Shown piece after piece: positions 43,724 through 52,313 of a stretch of 64,000 nt of DNA. Every line of letters starts with the position of its first letter. The first letter of the stretch is position 1. The notes under the pieces were generated by a model, which was not told the origin of the DNA, ran no database searches, and saw nothing but the letters and a program-made list of their open reading frames with translations. This stretch comes from Streptomyces lincolnensis (lineage in GTDB: Bacteria > Actinomycetota > Actinomycetes > Streptomycetales > Streptomycetaceae). Where the stretch lies: the NCBI RefSeq assembly GCF_001685355.1, contig NZ_CP016438.1, forward strand, positions 1,240,001 to 1,304,000, in the 5' to 3' direction. A program made the translations under genes and the position numbers.

Positions 43724-44638
43724 GTGCCCGACACCGCTGCAATCCGCACCCAGGCCGATGTCGGCCGCTATGTCAGCGACGCCTGGCGCGAGCGCTACTT
43801 CGCCGCCTGCGACACGCTCTACGCACTGGGGGCCACCGCGCTGGCGGAAGAGGACGTGGAGACGTCCTTCGGCACCACCCACGTCTATCGCTACGGCCCC
43901 GCGGACCCGGCCGCCCGATCGCGCACCCCCGTCGCCCTGGTGCACGGAGCGGGTTCCTGCTCCGCCATGTGGTACCCCAACACCCCGGACCTCAGCGCCG
44001 AGCGGCCCGTCTACGCGATCGACACCCTGGGCGACCCCGGCCGCAGTGTGCAGCGCAAACCCATCCACCAACCCGAGCGCGCCGCCCAGTGGTTGGACGA
44101 GACGCTCGACGCACTCGGTCTCGACCGGGTCCATCTCGTGGGCGCCTCCTACGGCGGCTGGCTCGCCCTGAACCAGGCGCATCTGAGGCCCGGCCGCCTC
44201 GCCTCGGTCACCCTCCTCGACCCCGGCGGCCTGGAGAAGGTGGGACTGCGCTTCTTCGTCTGGCTCTTCGCCGGCCTCTTCGCGACCTTCGCCCCCAAGG
44301 CCCTCCGCCCCAGGCTGGCGGCCTGGCTGGAGCAGCCGGTCCTCGTCATGCCGGAGCTGCGCACCATGATCAGGACGGCCGTCCGCGCCTACCGCATACG
44401 CCGTCCGTCACCCCTCCCCCTGTCCGAGGCCGAACTGTCCACCGTCCGCACCCCTGTCTACCTGGTCCTCGGCAAGCGCAGCCTGCTCGTCCACCCACAG
44501 CGTCAGGTGGAGCGCGTGCCCCGTCTGATAGCCGGCGCCCGGGCGGAGATCATCCCCAGCACCGGCCACGGACCGTGGATCGACCACGCGGAGGAGGTCA
44601 ACCGCCGCATGCTGGAGTTCATGAACGCCGTCGACTGA
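43724..44638 (+). CDS. Alpha/beta hydrolase under TetR control
   Basis: The 304-residue hydrolase has the oxyanion region VALVHGAGSCSAMW, the nucleophile elbow VGASYGGW (Ser near 145) and the C-terminal His in STGHGPWIDHAEEV. The catalytic acid is less clear (VLGKRSLLVHP). No signal peptide is visible. Substrate is unknown; members range from esterases to C-C hydrolases. GGAGG lies 5-6 nt before the GTG at 43724. The divergent TetR gene and operator suggest induction by a small molecule. Confidence 0.82.
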   Translation: MPDTAAIRTQADVGRYVSDAWRERYFAACDTLYALGATALAEEDVETSFGTTHVYRYGPADPAARSRTPVALVHGAGSCSAMWYPNTPDLSAERPVYAIDTLGDPGRSVQRKPIHQPERAAQWLDETLDALGLDRVHLVGASYGGWLALNQAHLRPGRLASVTLLDPGGLEKVGLRFFVWLFAGLFATFAPKALRPRLAAWLEQPVLVMPELRTMIRTAVRAYRIRRPSPLPLSEAELSTVRTPVYLVLGKRSLLVHPQRQVERVPRLIAGARAEIIPSTGHGPWIDHAEEVNRRMLEFMNAVD

Positions 44639-44704
44639 TACCCGCATGACACCCGTCCTGCCGGGCCGTGCCGGGGCCCCGCGCTCCGGTGGCATGCTGG
44701 GGCG

Positions 44705-45367
44705 GTGTCCTCATCCACTCCTGCGGGCGCCGTCTTCTTCGATGTCGACGGCACTCTCGTGCCGGGTACTAGTACGTCGCTCTTCCTGGCCGGTTTCCTC
44801 GGCCATCGGGAGGAGTTGGCGAAGGCCGAGGACGCCTATGCCGCCGGAGCCATGGACAACCGGCAGGTCTCCGAACTGGATGCCGCGGGCTGGGCGGGAG
44901 TCTCCGAGGACCAGATCTCCGGATGGCTCGACGGGCTGCCCCTGGTCACGGGCATCCAGGAAACCGTGGACTGGTGCCGGCGGAACGGCTTGGCGCCCGT
45001 GCTGGCGACCCTCGCCTGGTCGCCGGTCGGCGGCTACCTGACCGGCCGCTTCGGCTTCCACACGTCCTGCGGGCCCCAACTGGCCACTGCTGAGGGCCGG
45101 TTCACGGGCGAGGTCGCCCGCCACTTCGACGAGCACGACAAACGGGACTTCGCCCTCGTCCAGGCGCGAGAACTGGGCCTGGATCTCCGCTCGTGCGGCG
45201 CGGTCGGGGACAGCCGTTCCGACCTGTCCCTGTTCGCGGCCGTGGGGTTGAGCGTGGCGTTCAACCCCACGGCGGGAGCGCGGGCGGCGGCGACCGTCGC
45301 GGTGGACGACGGCGACCTGCGAAGCGTCCTTCCCGTCCTGAACGGCTTGCTCACAGCCGGTCGTTGA
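44705..45367 (+). CDS. HAD-superfamily phosphatase, SerB-like subfamily IB
   Basis: The 220-residue enzyme shows HAD motif I FFDVDGTLVPG (11-21), a motif II Thr in LATLAWSP and motif III with Lys (DEHDKRDF) and GDSRSDLSLF. The small helical cap of subfamily IB is present after motif I. Such enzymes remove phosphate from phosphoserine, phospholipid-derived or other small phosphomonoesters; the exact substrate is open. GTG 44705 is the first start in frame and no good ribosome binding site is seen. Confidence 0.82.
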   Translation: MSSSTPAGAVFFDVDGTLVPGTSTSLFLAGFLGHREELAKAEDAYAAGAMDNRQVSELDAAGWAGVSEDQISGWLDGLPLVTGIQETVDWCRRNGLAPVLATLAWSPVGGYLTGRFGFHTSCGPQLATAEGRFTGEVARHFDEHDKRDFALVQARELGLDLRSCGAVGDSRSDLSLFAAVGLSVAFNPTAGARAAATVAVDDGDLRSVLPVLNGLLTAGR

Positions 45368-45400
45368 CCGTCGGGTCGCGGCCGCCGTCCCACGGCGCTC

Positions 45401-45420
45401 CGGGCCACGCACTCGGCCCG
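45401..45420. terminator. Hairpin between convergent genes
   Basis: CGGGCC (45401-45406) and GGCCCG (45415-45420) pair across an 8-nt loop, between stop codons at 45367 and 45440. The stem is short, so confidence is moderate. Confidence 0.5.
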
Positions 45421-45439
45421 ACCGATCAACCGATGACGG

Positions 45440-45844
45440 TCACTCGTCGAAGTAGGCCTTGGCGACGGCGTAACTGTCCTCGTAGAGGTGGTAGCGGGTG
45501 ATGCGCCCGCCCTCGACCGTGGCGTGCAGGGCGAACGCCGTGTCGATGTCCCGGCCCGTCTTCCTGACCTCGGAGACCAGGCGCCCGATGAGCACCACGT
45601 CGTCGCCGTCGGCGATGACCTGGCGGAGGTCGAACTCCTTGGACTGCACATGGGTCCGCAGCAGTTCGAAGAAGGTCCGCATGCCCTCCGCCGAGTCGAC
45701 CTCCGGTATCCATGGGATGCCCGGCGGGTGCGGGATCGAGAACGACACGGAATCCGCGAACAGGGCCGCCGCCTCCCGGGTCTTCCCCTCGGCGAGCAGA
45801 GGGAACAAGCTCTGGACGATCTGTGCCGGCGACTCTGCTGTCAT
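45440..45844 (-). CDS. SnoaL-like / NTF2-fold protein in a MerR operon
   Basis: A 134-residue NTF2-fold protein: helix AQIVQSLFPLLAEGKTREAAALF, then FSIPHPPGIPWIPEV, then FDLRQVIADGDDVVLIGRLV and FALHATVEGGRITRYHLYED. It resembles the protein at 42461 but is not a close copy. It lies 37 nt downstream of a MerR-type regulator on the same strand and is probably co-expressed and controlled by it. Its reaction is unknown. Confidence 0.8.
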   Translation of the reverse strand: MTAESPAQIVQSLFPLLAEGKTREAAALFADSVSFSIPHPPGIPWIPEVDSAEGMRTFFELLRTHVQSKEFDLRQVIADGDDVVLIGRLVSEVRKTGRDIDTAFALHATVEGGRITRYHLYEDSYAVAKAYFDE

Positions 45845-45881
45845 GCCTTCCGACCCTACAGGGCCGCTTCGGGCGGCCGTT

Positions 45882-46286
45882 TCAGACCGTGGGAGTCGAC
45901 GTGAGCCGCCGCGCCAGAGTGGCCGCGAACTCCTCCGCCCGGGACATCTGGGTGCGCAGGTCCTCGACCCGCTGCCGGGTGGCGTGCTCGAAGCCGCGGA
46001 TCCGCTCCAGCAGTGCTTCACGCTCCTCGGACGGCAGTTCCTCACCGGCATCGAGGCGGTCGGTGGCCTCCAGCAACGCGCGCATCTCGTCCAGGGTGAA
46101 GCCGAGCGGCTTCATACGGCGGATGACCATCAGGCGGGCGACATCGGACTCGGTGTAGAGGCGGAAGCCGCCCTGGGAGCGGGCGGAGGGAACGACGAGG
46201 CCGGCGTCCTCGTAGTGCCGGATGGTCCGCAACGACAGCTCGGTCCGTGCGGCGACCTCGCCGATCTGCATGTGCTCGCTGCTCAC
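45882..46286 (-). CDS. MerR-family regulator
   Basis: The 134-residue protein has the MerR winged helix (about 5-75; IGEVAARTELSLRTIRHYEDAGL, FRLYTESDVARLMVIRRMKPLGF) and a C-terminal coiled coil. No Cys is present, so it is not a thiol-metal or SoxR-type sensor. A 24-bp palindrome at 46339-46362 lies 53 nt upstream. The downstream NTF2-type gene is its likely co-operonic target. Confidence 0.87.
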   Translation of the reverse strand: MSSEHMQIGEVAARTELSLRTIRHYEDAGLVVPSARSQGGFRLYTESDVARLMVIRRMKPLGFTLDEMRALLEATDRLDAGEELPSEEREALLERIRGFEHATRQRVEDLRTQMSRAEEFAATLARRLTSTPTV

Positions 46287-46338
46287 GCGGGGGTGTCCTC
46301 CTCGTCCCTGGCCGCGGTCGAGGACCGCCGACGCCGAT

Positions 46339-46362
46339 CTCTACTCTAACGTTAGGGTAGAG
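46339..46362. promoter_or_regulatory. Long palindrome, probable MerR operator
   Basis: CTCTACTCTAAC (46339-46350) and GTTAGGGTAGAG (46351-46362) form a 24-bp palindrome with one mismatched pair. It lies in the divergent region between merR and the SulP gene, as expected for a MerR site within a long promoter spacer. Confidence 0.7.
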
Positions 46363-46494
46363 TCGCCTCGGTGTCGGGTCGGCCGCCTGCCGTGTCCGTT
46401 GCCACGGCGCGGGATGTCGTCCCGTGACCGTCAGCCGTGTCGGGGCCGACGAAGCCCCCGGCGAAGACCGTCGTCCGCAGGAGAGAGCGTGCGC

Positions 46495-46533
46495 ATGTCC
46501 GTGATGCCCGGCGCCGCCGCCTGCCCGCCGTGA
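46495..46533 (+). other. Possible small leader ORF upstream of the SulP gene
   Basis: ATG 46495 opens a 12-codon reading frame (MSVMPGAAACPP) preceded by AGGAGAG. It lies in the roughly 350-nt stretch between the MerR operator and the SulP gene, which otherwise shows nothing that I can identify. It may be chance. Confidence 0.2.
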
Positions 46534-46710
46534 CCCTTTGCCTCCGAGCGACACCCGCTTCCCTCAGCGGTTGCCCGGCTGCTGTCTGCTGACGTCGGTC
46601 CGCCGCCCACGGCCGTTCGTCGCCGGCCGACCTGGCTTTCCACGCCTCTACGCCTTTCGCGCGCCCGCCGTGATGCCGGGTGTGCCCGAGCACGACAGGT
46701 TCCTCGTCTC

Positions 46711-48219
46711 TTGTCCTCCTCCGCACTGTCCCCGGCCACCTGGCTGCGCGGCTCCCGACGTCCGTCCTGGCTGTCCGACCCGAAGGTGCTGCGCACCGAG
46801 GTGCTGGCAGGTCTCGTGGTCGCGCTGGCGCTGATCCCGGAAGCGATCTCGTTCTCGATCATCGCCGGCGTCGACCCGGCGGTCGGCCTGTTCGCCTCCT
46901 TCACCATGGCCGTGACCATCGCGATCGTCGGCGGCCGGCCGGCCATGATCTCGGCGGCCACCGGTGCCGTCGCCCTGGTCATCGCCCCGCTCAATCGTGA
47001 GCACGGCTTCGGCTACCTCGTCGCGGCCGTCATCCTGGCCGGCGTCTTCCAGATCGTCCTCGGCGCGCTCGGTGTCGCCAAGCTGATGCGGTTCGTGCCG
47101 CGCAGCGTGATGGTCGGCTTCGTCAACTCCCTCGCGATCCTCATCTTCATGGCGCAGGTGCCGGAGATGACGGACGTACCCTGGCCCGTCTACCCGCTGA
47201 TCGCCGCCGGGCTGGCGCTGATGGTGTTCTTCCCCAGGATCACCACCGTCGTCCCGGCGCCCCTGGTGTCCATCGTCATCCTCACCGTCATCACCATCGC
47301 GGCCGGCATCGCGGTGCCGACCGTGGGCGACAAGGGCGCCCTGCCGTCCTCCCTCCCCGTGCCGGGGCTGCCGGACGTGCCGTTCACCCTCGACACACTG
47401 ACGACCGTCGCCCCGTACGCGCTCGCCATGGCGCTGGTCGGCCTGATGGAGTCGCTGATGACCGCCAAGCTGGTCGACGACATCACCGACACCCACTCCT
47501 CCAAGACCCGCGAGTCCGTCGGACAGGGCGTCGCCAACATCGTCACCGGCTTCTTCGGCGGCATGGGCGGCTGCGCGATGATCGGCCAGACGATGATCAA
47601 CGTACGGGTGTCCGGTGCCCGCACCCGGCTGTCGACCTTCCTGGCCGGCGCCTTGTTGATGGTGCTGTGCATCGTCTTCGGGCCGGTCGTCTCCGACATC
47701 CCCATGGCCGCGCTGGTCGCGGTGATGGTCATGGTGTCGGTGGCCACCTTCGACTGGCACTCCATCGCCCCGAAGACGCTCAAGCGGATGCCGGCCGGGG
47801 AGATCACCGTCATGGTGGTCACCGTCGTGTGTGTCGTGGCCACCCACAACCTCGCCGTCGGCGTCGTCGTGGGCTCGATCACCGCCATGGTCATCTTCGC
47901 CAAGCGCGTCGCCCATCTCGCCGAGGTGAGCGCCCTCACCGACCCCGACGAGGCCACTGTGGTCTACCGGGTGACCGGCGAGCTGTTCTTCGCCTCCTCC
48001 AACGACCTGGTCGGCCAGTTCGACTACGCCACCGAGGCCGACAAGGTCGTCATCGACCTGTCCGCCGCGCATGTCTGGGACGCCTCCTCCGTCGCCGCCC
48101 TGGACGCCATCGAGACCAAGTACGCCCAGCGCGGCAAGACCGTCGAGATCACCGGGCTGAACGAGGCCAGCGCCCGGATCCACAAGACGCTCAGCGGCGA
48201 ACTCACCGGCGGCCACTGA
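46711..48219 (+). CDS. SulP-family anion transporter with STAS domain
   Basis: The 502-residue transporter has about eleven to fourteen membrane segments with the SulP motifs ALALIPEAISFSIIAGVDPAVG and VGQGVANIVTGFFGGMGGCAMIGQT. A C-terminal STAS domain (about 405-500; VVYRVTGELFFASSNDLVGQF, VIDLSAAHVWDASSVAALD) follows. It carries sulfate, bicarbonate or another oxyanion. The proposed start is TTG 46711, the first in frame, and the ribosome binding site is poor, so the true N-terminus may differ. A possible leader peptide lies upstream. Confidence 0.85.
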   Translation: MSSSALSPATWLRGSRRPSWLSDPKVLRTEVLAGLVVALALIPEAISFSIIAGVDPAVGLFASFTMAVTIAIVGGRPAMISAATGAVALVIAPLNREHGFGYLVAAVILAGVFQIVLGALGVAKLMRFVPRSVMVGFVNSLAILIFMAQVPEMTDVPWPVYPLIAAGLALMVFFPRITTVVPAPLVSIVILTVITIAAGIAVPTVGDKGALPSSLPVPGLPDVPFTLDTLTTVAPYALAMALVGLMESLMTAKLVDDITDTHSSKTRESVGQGVANIVTGFFGGMGGCAMIGQTMINVRVSGARTRLSTFLAGALLMVLCIVFGPVVSDIPMAALVAVMVMVSVATFDWHSIAPKTLKRMPAGEITVMVVTVVCVVATHNLAVGVVVGSITAMVIFAKRVAHLAEVSALTDPDEATVVYRVTGELFFASSNDLVGQFDYATEADKVVIDLSAAHVWDASSVAALDAIETKYAQRGKTVEITGLNEASARIHKTLSGELTGGH

Positions 48220-48367
48220 CCGCGGTTTCGCCGACCGGCCATTGCTTACGAGAGTCTGACGCGGCGCACGTTCCCCACCCACCGCACCACTCCCCCTGGC
48301 CACTCTGGTCACGTCCACGGACACCTACGCGGACGTATCAGCGCCATGAGGAACGAAGGAGCGGGAC

Positions 48368-49621
48368 GTGAACATGCACGACGAGCACGGCGAGCGCCGC
48401 CACAGCCCGAAGACCAGCAGCCACCGCGGTCACCGGGCGAGGTCGAGGACGCGGCGGATCGTGATCGGCGCGAGCGCGCTCGCCACCGTCGCGGCGGCCA
48501 CCGTGGCCGTCTCCCTCGCCTCGGCGAACCAGTACGGGACGTCCCGGGCGGAAACCGGTCGCGCGGTCTTCGTGCAGGGCAACGAGCTGGGCGGCAACAC
48601 CGTTCACGTCTTCGCGCGGGACGGGCAGGGCAGGTTGAAGGCCGCGGGCACCTACGCGACGGGCGGCAAGGGAGGCGACCAGGTCGACGCTCCCACGGAC
48701 TCCCTCGCCTCACAGGACTCCCTCGTCTACGACGACACCTCCAAAACCCTGCTGGCCGTCAACGCGGGCAGCGGCACGCTCACCTCCTTCCGCGTCCAGG
48801 GGACGAAGCTGAAGGGCCGTCAAGTCATGCACACCGGCGGCGAGTTCCCGTCCAGCATCGCGGTGCGGGGCAAGCTGGCCTACGTCATGAACGCGGGCGG
48901 CGAGGGCAGCGTCCAGGGCTTCCGGATCACCGCGAAGGGGCTCGTGCCGATACCGGGATCCTTCCGCTCCCTGGGGCTGGCCAACGAGGACGTACCCCGG
49001 TTCGACACCTCGCCCGGCGAGGTCGAGATCACCCCGGACGGCCGCAGCATGGTGGTCACCACCAAGGGAAACAACACGATCCAGGTCTTCCCGCTCAAGC
49101 GGAACGGCCTGCCCGCCGTCGCCGAGCCGGTCGTCAACAAGTCCGCCGGCAACGTGCCGTTCGCCGTCAGCTTCGACCGGTCCGGCAGCAGGATGCTGGT
49201 CGCCGAGGCCGAGAAGTCCACGGTGACCACGTACCGGGTCGGCCACGACGGCAGGCTGAAGGTCCTTCAGAAGCCACTCGCCAGCGGCCAGGAGGTCCTG
49301 TGCTGGCTGGCACGCTCGGGCGACTTCTTCTACGGCGGCAACACCGGCAACTCGACCGTCACCGGGTACCGCATGGACAAGCGGGGAAAGCTCGCCCTGA
49401 CCAATGAGGTGGGCGTCGCCACACCGCCCTCCGCGAAGTCGCAGGGTGTCATCGACATCGCCGTGACCAAGGACGAGAAGTTCGTCTACGTCCAGAACGC
49501 CGTCTCCGGCACGGTCGACGGCTTCCGCGTCGAGCGGAACGGATCCCTCACCAAGATCACCACCGTCGAGGGTCTGCCCGTCTTCGCCGAGTCCGGCATG
49601 GAGGGCATCGCCGCGATGTGA
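48368..49621 (+). CDS. Exported beta-propeller (lactonase-like) protein
   Basis: A 417-residue protein. A basic start (GHRARSRTRRIVIGASALATVAAA, given as two parts: RSRTRRIVIG then ASALATVAAA) suggests Sec or Tat export. The rest is a seven-bladed propeller: repeats of the type VFVQGNELGGNTVHVFARDG, AVNAGSGTLTSFRVQG, YVMNAGGEGSVQGFRIT, VVTTKGNNTIQVFPLK and YVQNAVSGTVDGFRVERNG. The family includes 6-phosphogluconolactonase-like proteins, but catalytic residues cannot be assigned. AAGGAG lies 7 nt before the GTG at 48368. Confidence 0.75.
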   Translation: MNMHDEHGERRHSPKTSSHRGHRARSRTRRIVIGASALATVAAATVAVSLASANQYGTSRAETGRAVFVQGNELGGNTVHVFARDGQGRLKAAGTYATGGKGGDQVDAPTDSLASQDSLVYDDTSKTLLAVNAGSGTLTSFRVQGTKLKGRQVMHTGGEFPSSIAVRGKLAYVMNAGGEGSVQGFRITAKGLVPIPGSFRSLGLANEDVPRFDTSPGEVEITPDGRSMVVTTKGNNTIQVFPLKRNGLPAVAEPVVNKSAGNVPFAVSFDRSGSRMLVAEAEKSTVTTYRVGHDGRLKVLQKPLASGQEVLCWLARSGDFFYGGNTGNSTVTGYRMDKRGKLALTNEVGVATPPSAKSQGVIDIAVTKDEKFVYVQNAVSGTVDGFRVERNGSLTKITTVEGLPVFAESGMEGIAAM

Positions 49622-49662
49622 CACCCCGGCCGAAAGAACTCGGACAGAGATCCGGACGGCGA

Positions 49663-49689
49663 TGTCGAATATCCATGACCGGCTCCGTC
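49663..49689 (+). promoter_or_regulatory. Candidate ECF42 promoter
   Basis: TGTCGA (49663-49668) and CGTC (49686-49689) are separated by 17 nt, 52 nt upstream of the DGPF gene. This matches the reported ECF42 pattern (TGTCGA at -35, CGA/TC at -10), so the sigma factor encoded downstream may drive its own operon. Confidence 0.6.
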
Positions 49690-49740
49690 CCCGGGGTGCA
49701 GTGACCACAATGGGTCACACCAGCACCGAGGAGAACAACG

Positions 49741-50148
49741 ATGGCCAAGTACCTGCTGCTCAAGCACTACCGCGGCGCTCCGGCTCCGGTCAACGACGCG
49801 CCGATGGAGCAGTGGACGCCGGAGGAGATCTCGGCGCACGTGCAGTACATGCGCGACTTCGCGGCCCGGCTGAAGGAGACCGGCGAGTACATCGACGAGC
49901 AGGCGATCGCTCCCGAGGGGGCGTTCGTCCGGTACGACGGGGAGGGGCGCCCGCCGGTCACCGACGGCCCGTTCGCCGAGACCAAGGACCTCATCGCCGG
50001 CTGGATGGTGATCGACGTCGACAGTTACGAGCGTGCCGTCGAGCTGGCCGGGGAACTGTCGGCCGCCCCCGGGGCAGGCGGCAAGCCGATCCACGAGTGG
50101 CTCGAACTGCGCCCGTTCTACTCCGAGCAGTCCTGTGTGACGGAGTGA
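49741..50148 (+). CDS. YciI-like DGPF-domain protein
   Basis: A 135-residue protein with the DGPF motif VTDGPFAETKDLIAGWMVID (given whole) and the YciI ferredoxin-like fold (AKYLLLKHYRG, YERAVELAGELSA, IHEWLELRPF). These proteins are near-constant neighbours of ECF42 sigma factors; their biochemical role is not settled. GAGGAG precedes the ATG. The 3' end overlaps the sigma gene by 4 nt. Confidence 0.9.
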   Translation: MAKYLLLKHYRGAPAPVNDAPMEQWTPEEISAHVQYMRDFAARLKETGEYIDEQAIAPEGAFVRYDGEGRPPVTDGPFAETKDLIAGWMVIDVDSYERAVELAGELSAAPGAGGKPIHEWLELRPFYSEQSCVTE

Positions 50149-51302
50149 CCCCATCCATGGACGAGGCTTTGCTGCGCAGCCTCACACCGGGCGTGCTCGC
50201 CGTCCTCGTCCGCCGCGGAGCCGACTTCGCCGCGGCCGAGGACGCCGTCCAGGACGCGCTGGTGGAGGCGGTCCGCGTCTGGCCGGCCGATCCGCCGCGG
50301 GACGCGAAGGGCTGGCTGGTCACCGCGGCCTGGCGCAAGTTCCTCGACCAGGCACGGTCGGAGACCGCCCGCCGCCGGCGCGAGAACCTCGTCGAGGAGG
50401 AACCGGAGCCCGGGCCCGCGCCCGCGGCGGACGACACGCTCCAGCTGTACTTCCTGTGCGCCCACCCGTCGCTGACGCCGTCGTCGGCGGTCGCGCTCAC
50501 GCTGCGCGCCGTCGGCGGACTGACCACCCGCCAGATCGCCCAGGCCTACCTGGTGCCCGAGGCGACCATGGCGCAGCGCATCAGCCGGGCCAAGCGGACC
50601 GTCTCCGGCGTGCGGTTCGACCAGCCCGGTGATGTCGCCACGGTGCTGCGCGTCCTCTACCTGGTCTTCAACGAGGGCTACTCCGGCGACGTGGACCTCG
50701 CCGCCGAGGCCATCCGGCTCACCCGGCAGCTCGCGGCCGCCATCGACCATCCCGAGGTGGCCGGGCTGCTCGCCCTCATGCTGCTCCACCACGCCCGGCG
50801 CGCCGGCCGGACGGCGCCCGACGGCAGTCTGGTGCCCCTCGCCGAGCAGGACCGCGGCCGGTGGGACACCCGCATGATCGCCGAGGGCGTCGCGATCCTT
50901 CAGGCCGCCCTGGCCCGCGACCGCCTGGGGGAGTTCCAGGCCCAGGCCGCCATCGCCGCGCTCCACGCGGACGCGCCCGCCGCCGAGGAGACCGACTGGG
51001 TGCAGATCGTCGAGTGGTACGACGAGCTCGGGCGCCTGACCGACAACCCCGTCGTGCGGCTCAACCGCGCGGTGGCCGTCGGCGAGGCCGACGGACCGCG
51101 CGCCGGTCTGGCGGCACTCGCCGAACTGGACACCTCCCTGCCCCGGCACACCGCGGTGGCGGCGCACCTCCACGAGCGCGACGGCGATCTGGCGACGGCG
51201 GCCCGGCTGTACGCCGAGGCGGCCCAGAAGGCGCCCTCCCTCGCCGAACGCCAGCATCTGACACGCCAGGCCGCCCGGCTCAACGCCCTCCTGCGTGGCT
51301 GA
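50145..51302 (+). CDS. ECF42-type sigma factor with long C-terminal extension
   Basis: The 385-residue protein has sigma region 2 (ADFAAAEDAVQDALVEAVRVWP, DPPRDAKGWLVTAAWRKFLD) and region 4 (GLTTRQIAQAYLVPEATMAQRISRAKR) followed by about 190 residues of helical, TPR-like sequence (VLRVLYLVFNEGYSGDVDLAAEAIRL, LARDRLGEFQAQAAIAALHAD, VVRLNRAVAVGEADGPRAGL). This extension replaces an anti-sigma factor in the ECF42 group. GTG 50145 overlaps the DGPF stop as GTGA. It should recognise TGTCGA/CGTC promoters such as the one at 49663. Confidence 0.9.
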   Translation: MTPSMDEALLRSLTPGVLAVLVRRGADFAAAEDAVQDALVEAVRVWPADPPRDAKGWLVTAAWRKFLDQARSETARRRRENLVEEEPEPGPAPAADDTLQLYFLCAHPSLTPSSAVALTLRAVGGLTTRQIAQAYLVPEATMAQRISRAKRTVSGVRFDQPGDVATVLRVLYLVFNEGYSGDVDLAAEAIRLTRQLAAAIDHPEVAGLLALMLLHHARRAGRTAPDGSLVPLAEQDRGRWDTRMIAEGVAILQAALARDRLGEFQAQAAIAALHADAPAAEETDWVQIVEWYDELGRLTDNPVVRLNRAVAVGEADGPRAGLAALAELDTSLPRHTAVAAHLHERDGDLATAARLYAEAAQKAPSLAERQHLTRQAARLNALLRG

Positions 51303-51306
51303 CGGA

Positions 51307-52218
51307 TCAGGCTCCGATGCCGGCCGACGGCGGCGCGAGTTCGGCCGCGACCTCTACGGCGATCTCGACGGCCCGGCCCGCGAGGGGTGACTGGATACGT
51401 CCGGCCTGCCAGTGCAGGTAGATCTCCCGGGGCGGCAGGGACGGCCGTAGCTCGTGGATGCTGAGCCTGCCGTCGGGCGGGATGCCGGCGCCGTGGATGG
51501 CGAGCCAGGGCAGCACCGCCGATCCCAGGCCGGCCCGCACCATCGACAGCAGGGTGTCGTTGACCGCGCTGCGGAACACGATCTGCGGACGGGCGCCACC
51601 GCGGGCGATGGCCTGTTCCATCACGGGCTGGTCGCAGATCAGCGGCCAGGCCACCATCGGCGCGCCGTCGAGCCGCTCCAGCGGGACCGGGCCGTCGGGG
51701 AAGGTGCCGGCCCCCGCCACCAGCAGGTACGGGTCGTCGAGCAGCTTGCGGTGCTCGACGTCACCGTCGATGCGGCCGTCGTAGAAGAGCAGGTCGAGGT
51801 CACCGATCCGGGGCTGCTCCGGCTCCTCCTCGAACAACCTGATGTCGCAGCCGGGGTGTTCGCCGCGCAGTCGGCGGACGACCGACGGCAGGATCACGTT
51901 GGACACGCTCTGGAACGTGCCGATGTCGATCCGGCCGTCTCCCGCCTTGAACCGGTCCACGGCGTCGGTCAGGGCCTGCGCCTTCGCCAGCAGCGCGCGA
52001 CCCTGGTCCAGGACCACGGAGCCGAGCGGGGTGAGCCGCACCGCCTTCGGGCCACCCGGCCGGTCGAACACCGGACCGCCGACGGCCCGCTCCAACGCGG
52101 CGATCTGCTGGCTCACCGTCGACTGGGTGTACCCGAGCCGGGCGGCCGCCCGTCCGAAGGAGCCCTCCTCGGCGATGGCGGCCATCGCCGCCAGATGGCG
52201 CAGTTCGACGTTGCTCAC
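51307..52218 (-). CDS. LysR-family transcriptional regulator
   Basis: A 303-residue regulator with the LysR helix-turn-helix (about 1-60; LRHLAAMAAIAEEGSFGRAA, LGYTQSTVSQQIAALE) and a periplasmic-binding-like effector domain. GTG 52218 gives the usual LysR N-terminus and is 7 nt behind a minus-strand TACGCT (52231-52226). An ATG at 52242 is an alternative. It is divergent to the hydrolase/LLM/methyltransferase operon and is its likely activator. The dyad at 52252 may be its site. Confidence 0.88.
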   Translation of the reverse strand: MSNVELRHLAAMAAIAEEGSFGRAAARLGYTQSTVSQQIAALERAVGGPVFDRPGGPKAVRLTPLGSVVLDQGRALLAKAQALTDAVDRFKAGDGRIDIGTFQSVSNVILPSVVRRLRGEHPGCDIRLFEEEPEQPRIGDLDLLFYDGRIDGDVEHRKLLDDPYLLVAGAGTFPDGPVPLERLDGAPMVAWPLICDQPVMEQAIARGGARPQIVFRSAVNDTLLSMVRAGLGSAVLPWLAIHGAGIPPDGRLSIHELRPSLPPREIYLHWQAGRIQSPLAGRAVEIAVEVAAELAPPSAGIGA

Positions 52219-52225
52219 ACGCTCC

Positions 52226-52306
52226 AGCGTAGCCACGTCCATTGCCGCAGGCGATCGAGTCGATCGGAAATCATCGCTTTTCACCATGACTCCGGGGCTC
52301 TAGCGT
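52226..52306. promoter_or_regulatory. Divergent leaderless promoters and dyad for the LysR system
   Basis: A minus-strand -10-like TACGCT (52226-52231) serves lysR, and a plus-strand TAGCGT (52301-52306) serves the hydrolase gene; each is 7 nt from its start codon. CGATCG at 52252-52257 and 52261-52266 form a 6-3-6 dyad between them that may bind LysR. Confidence 0.45.
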
Positions 52307-52313
52307 TCCGGAC

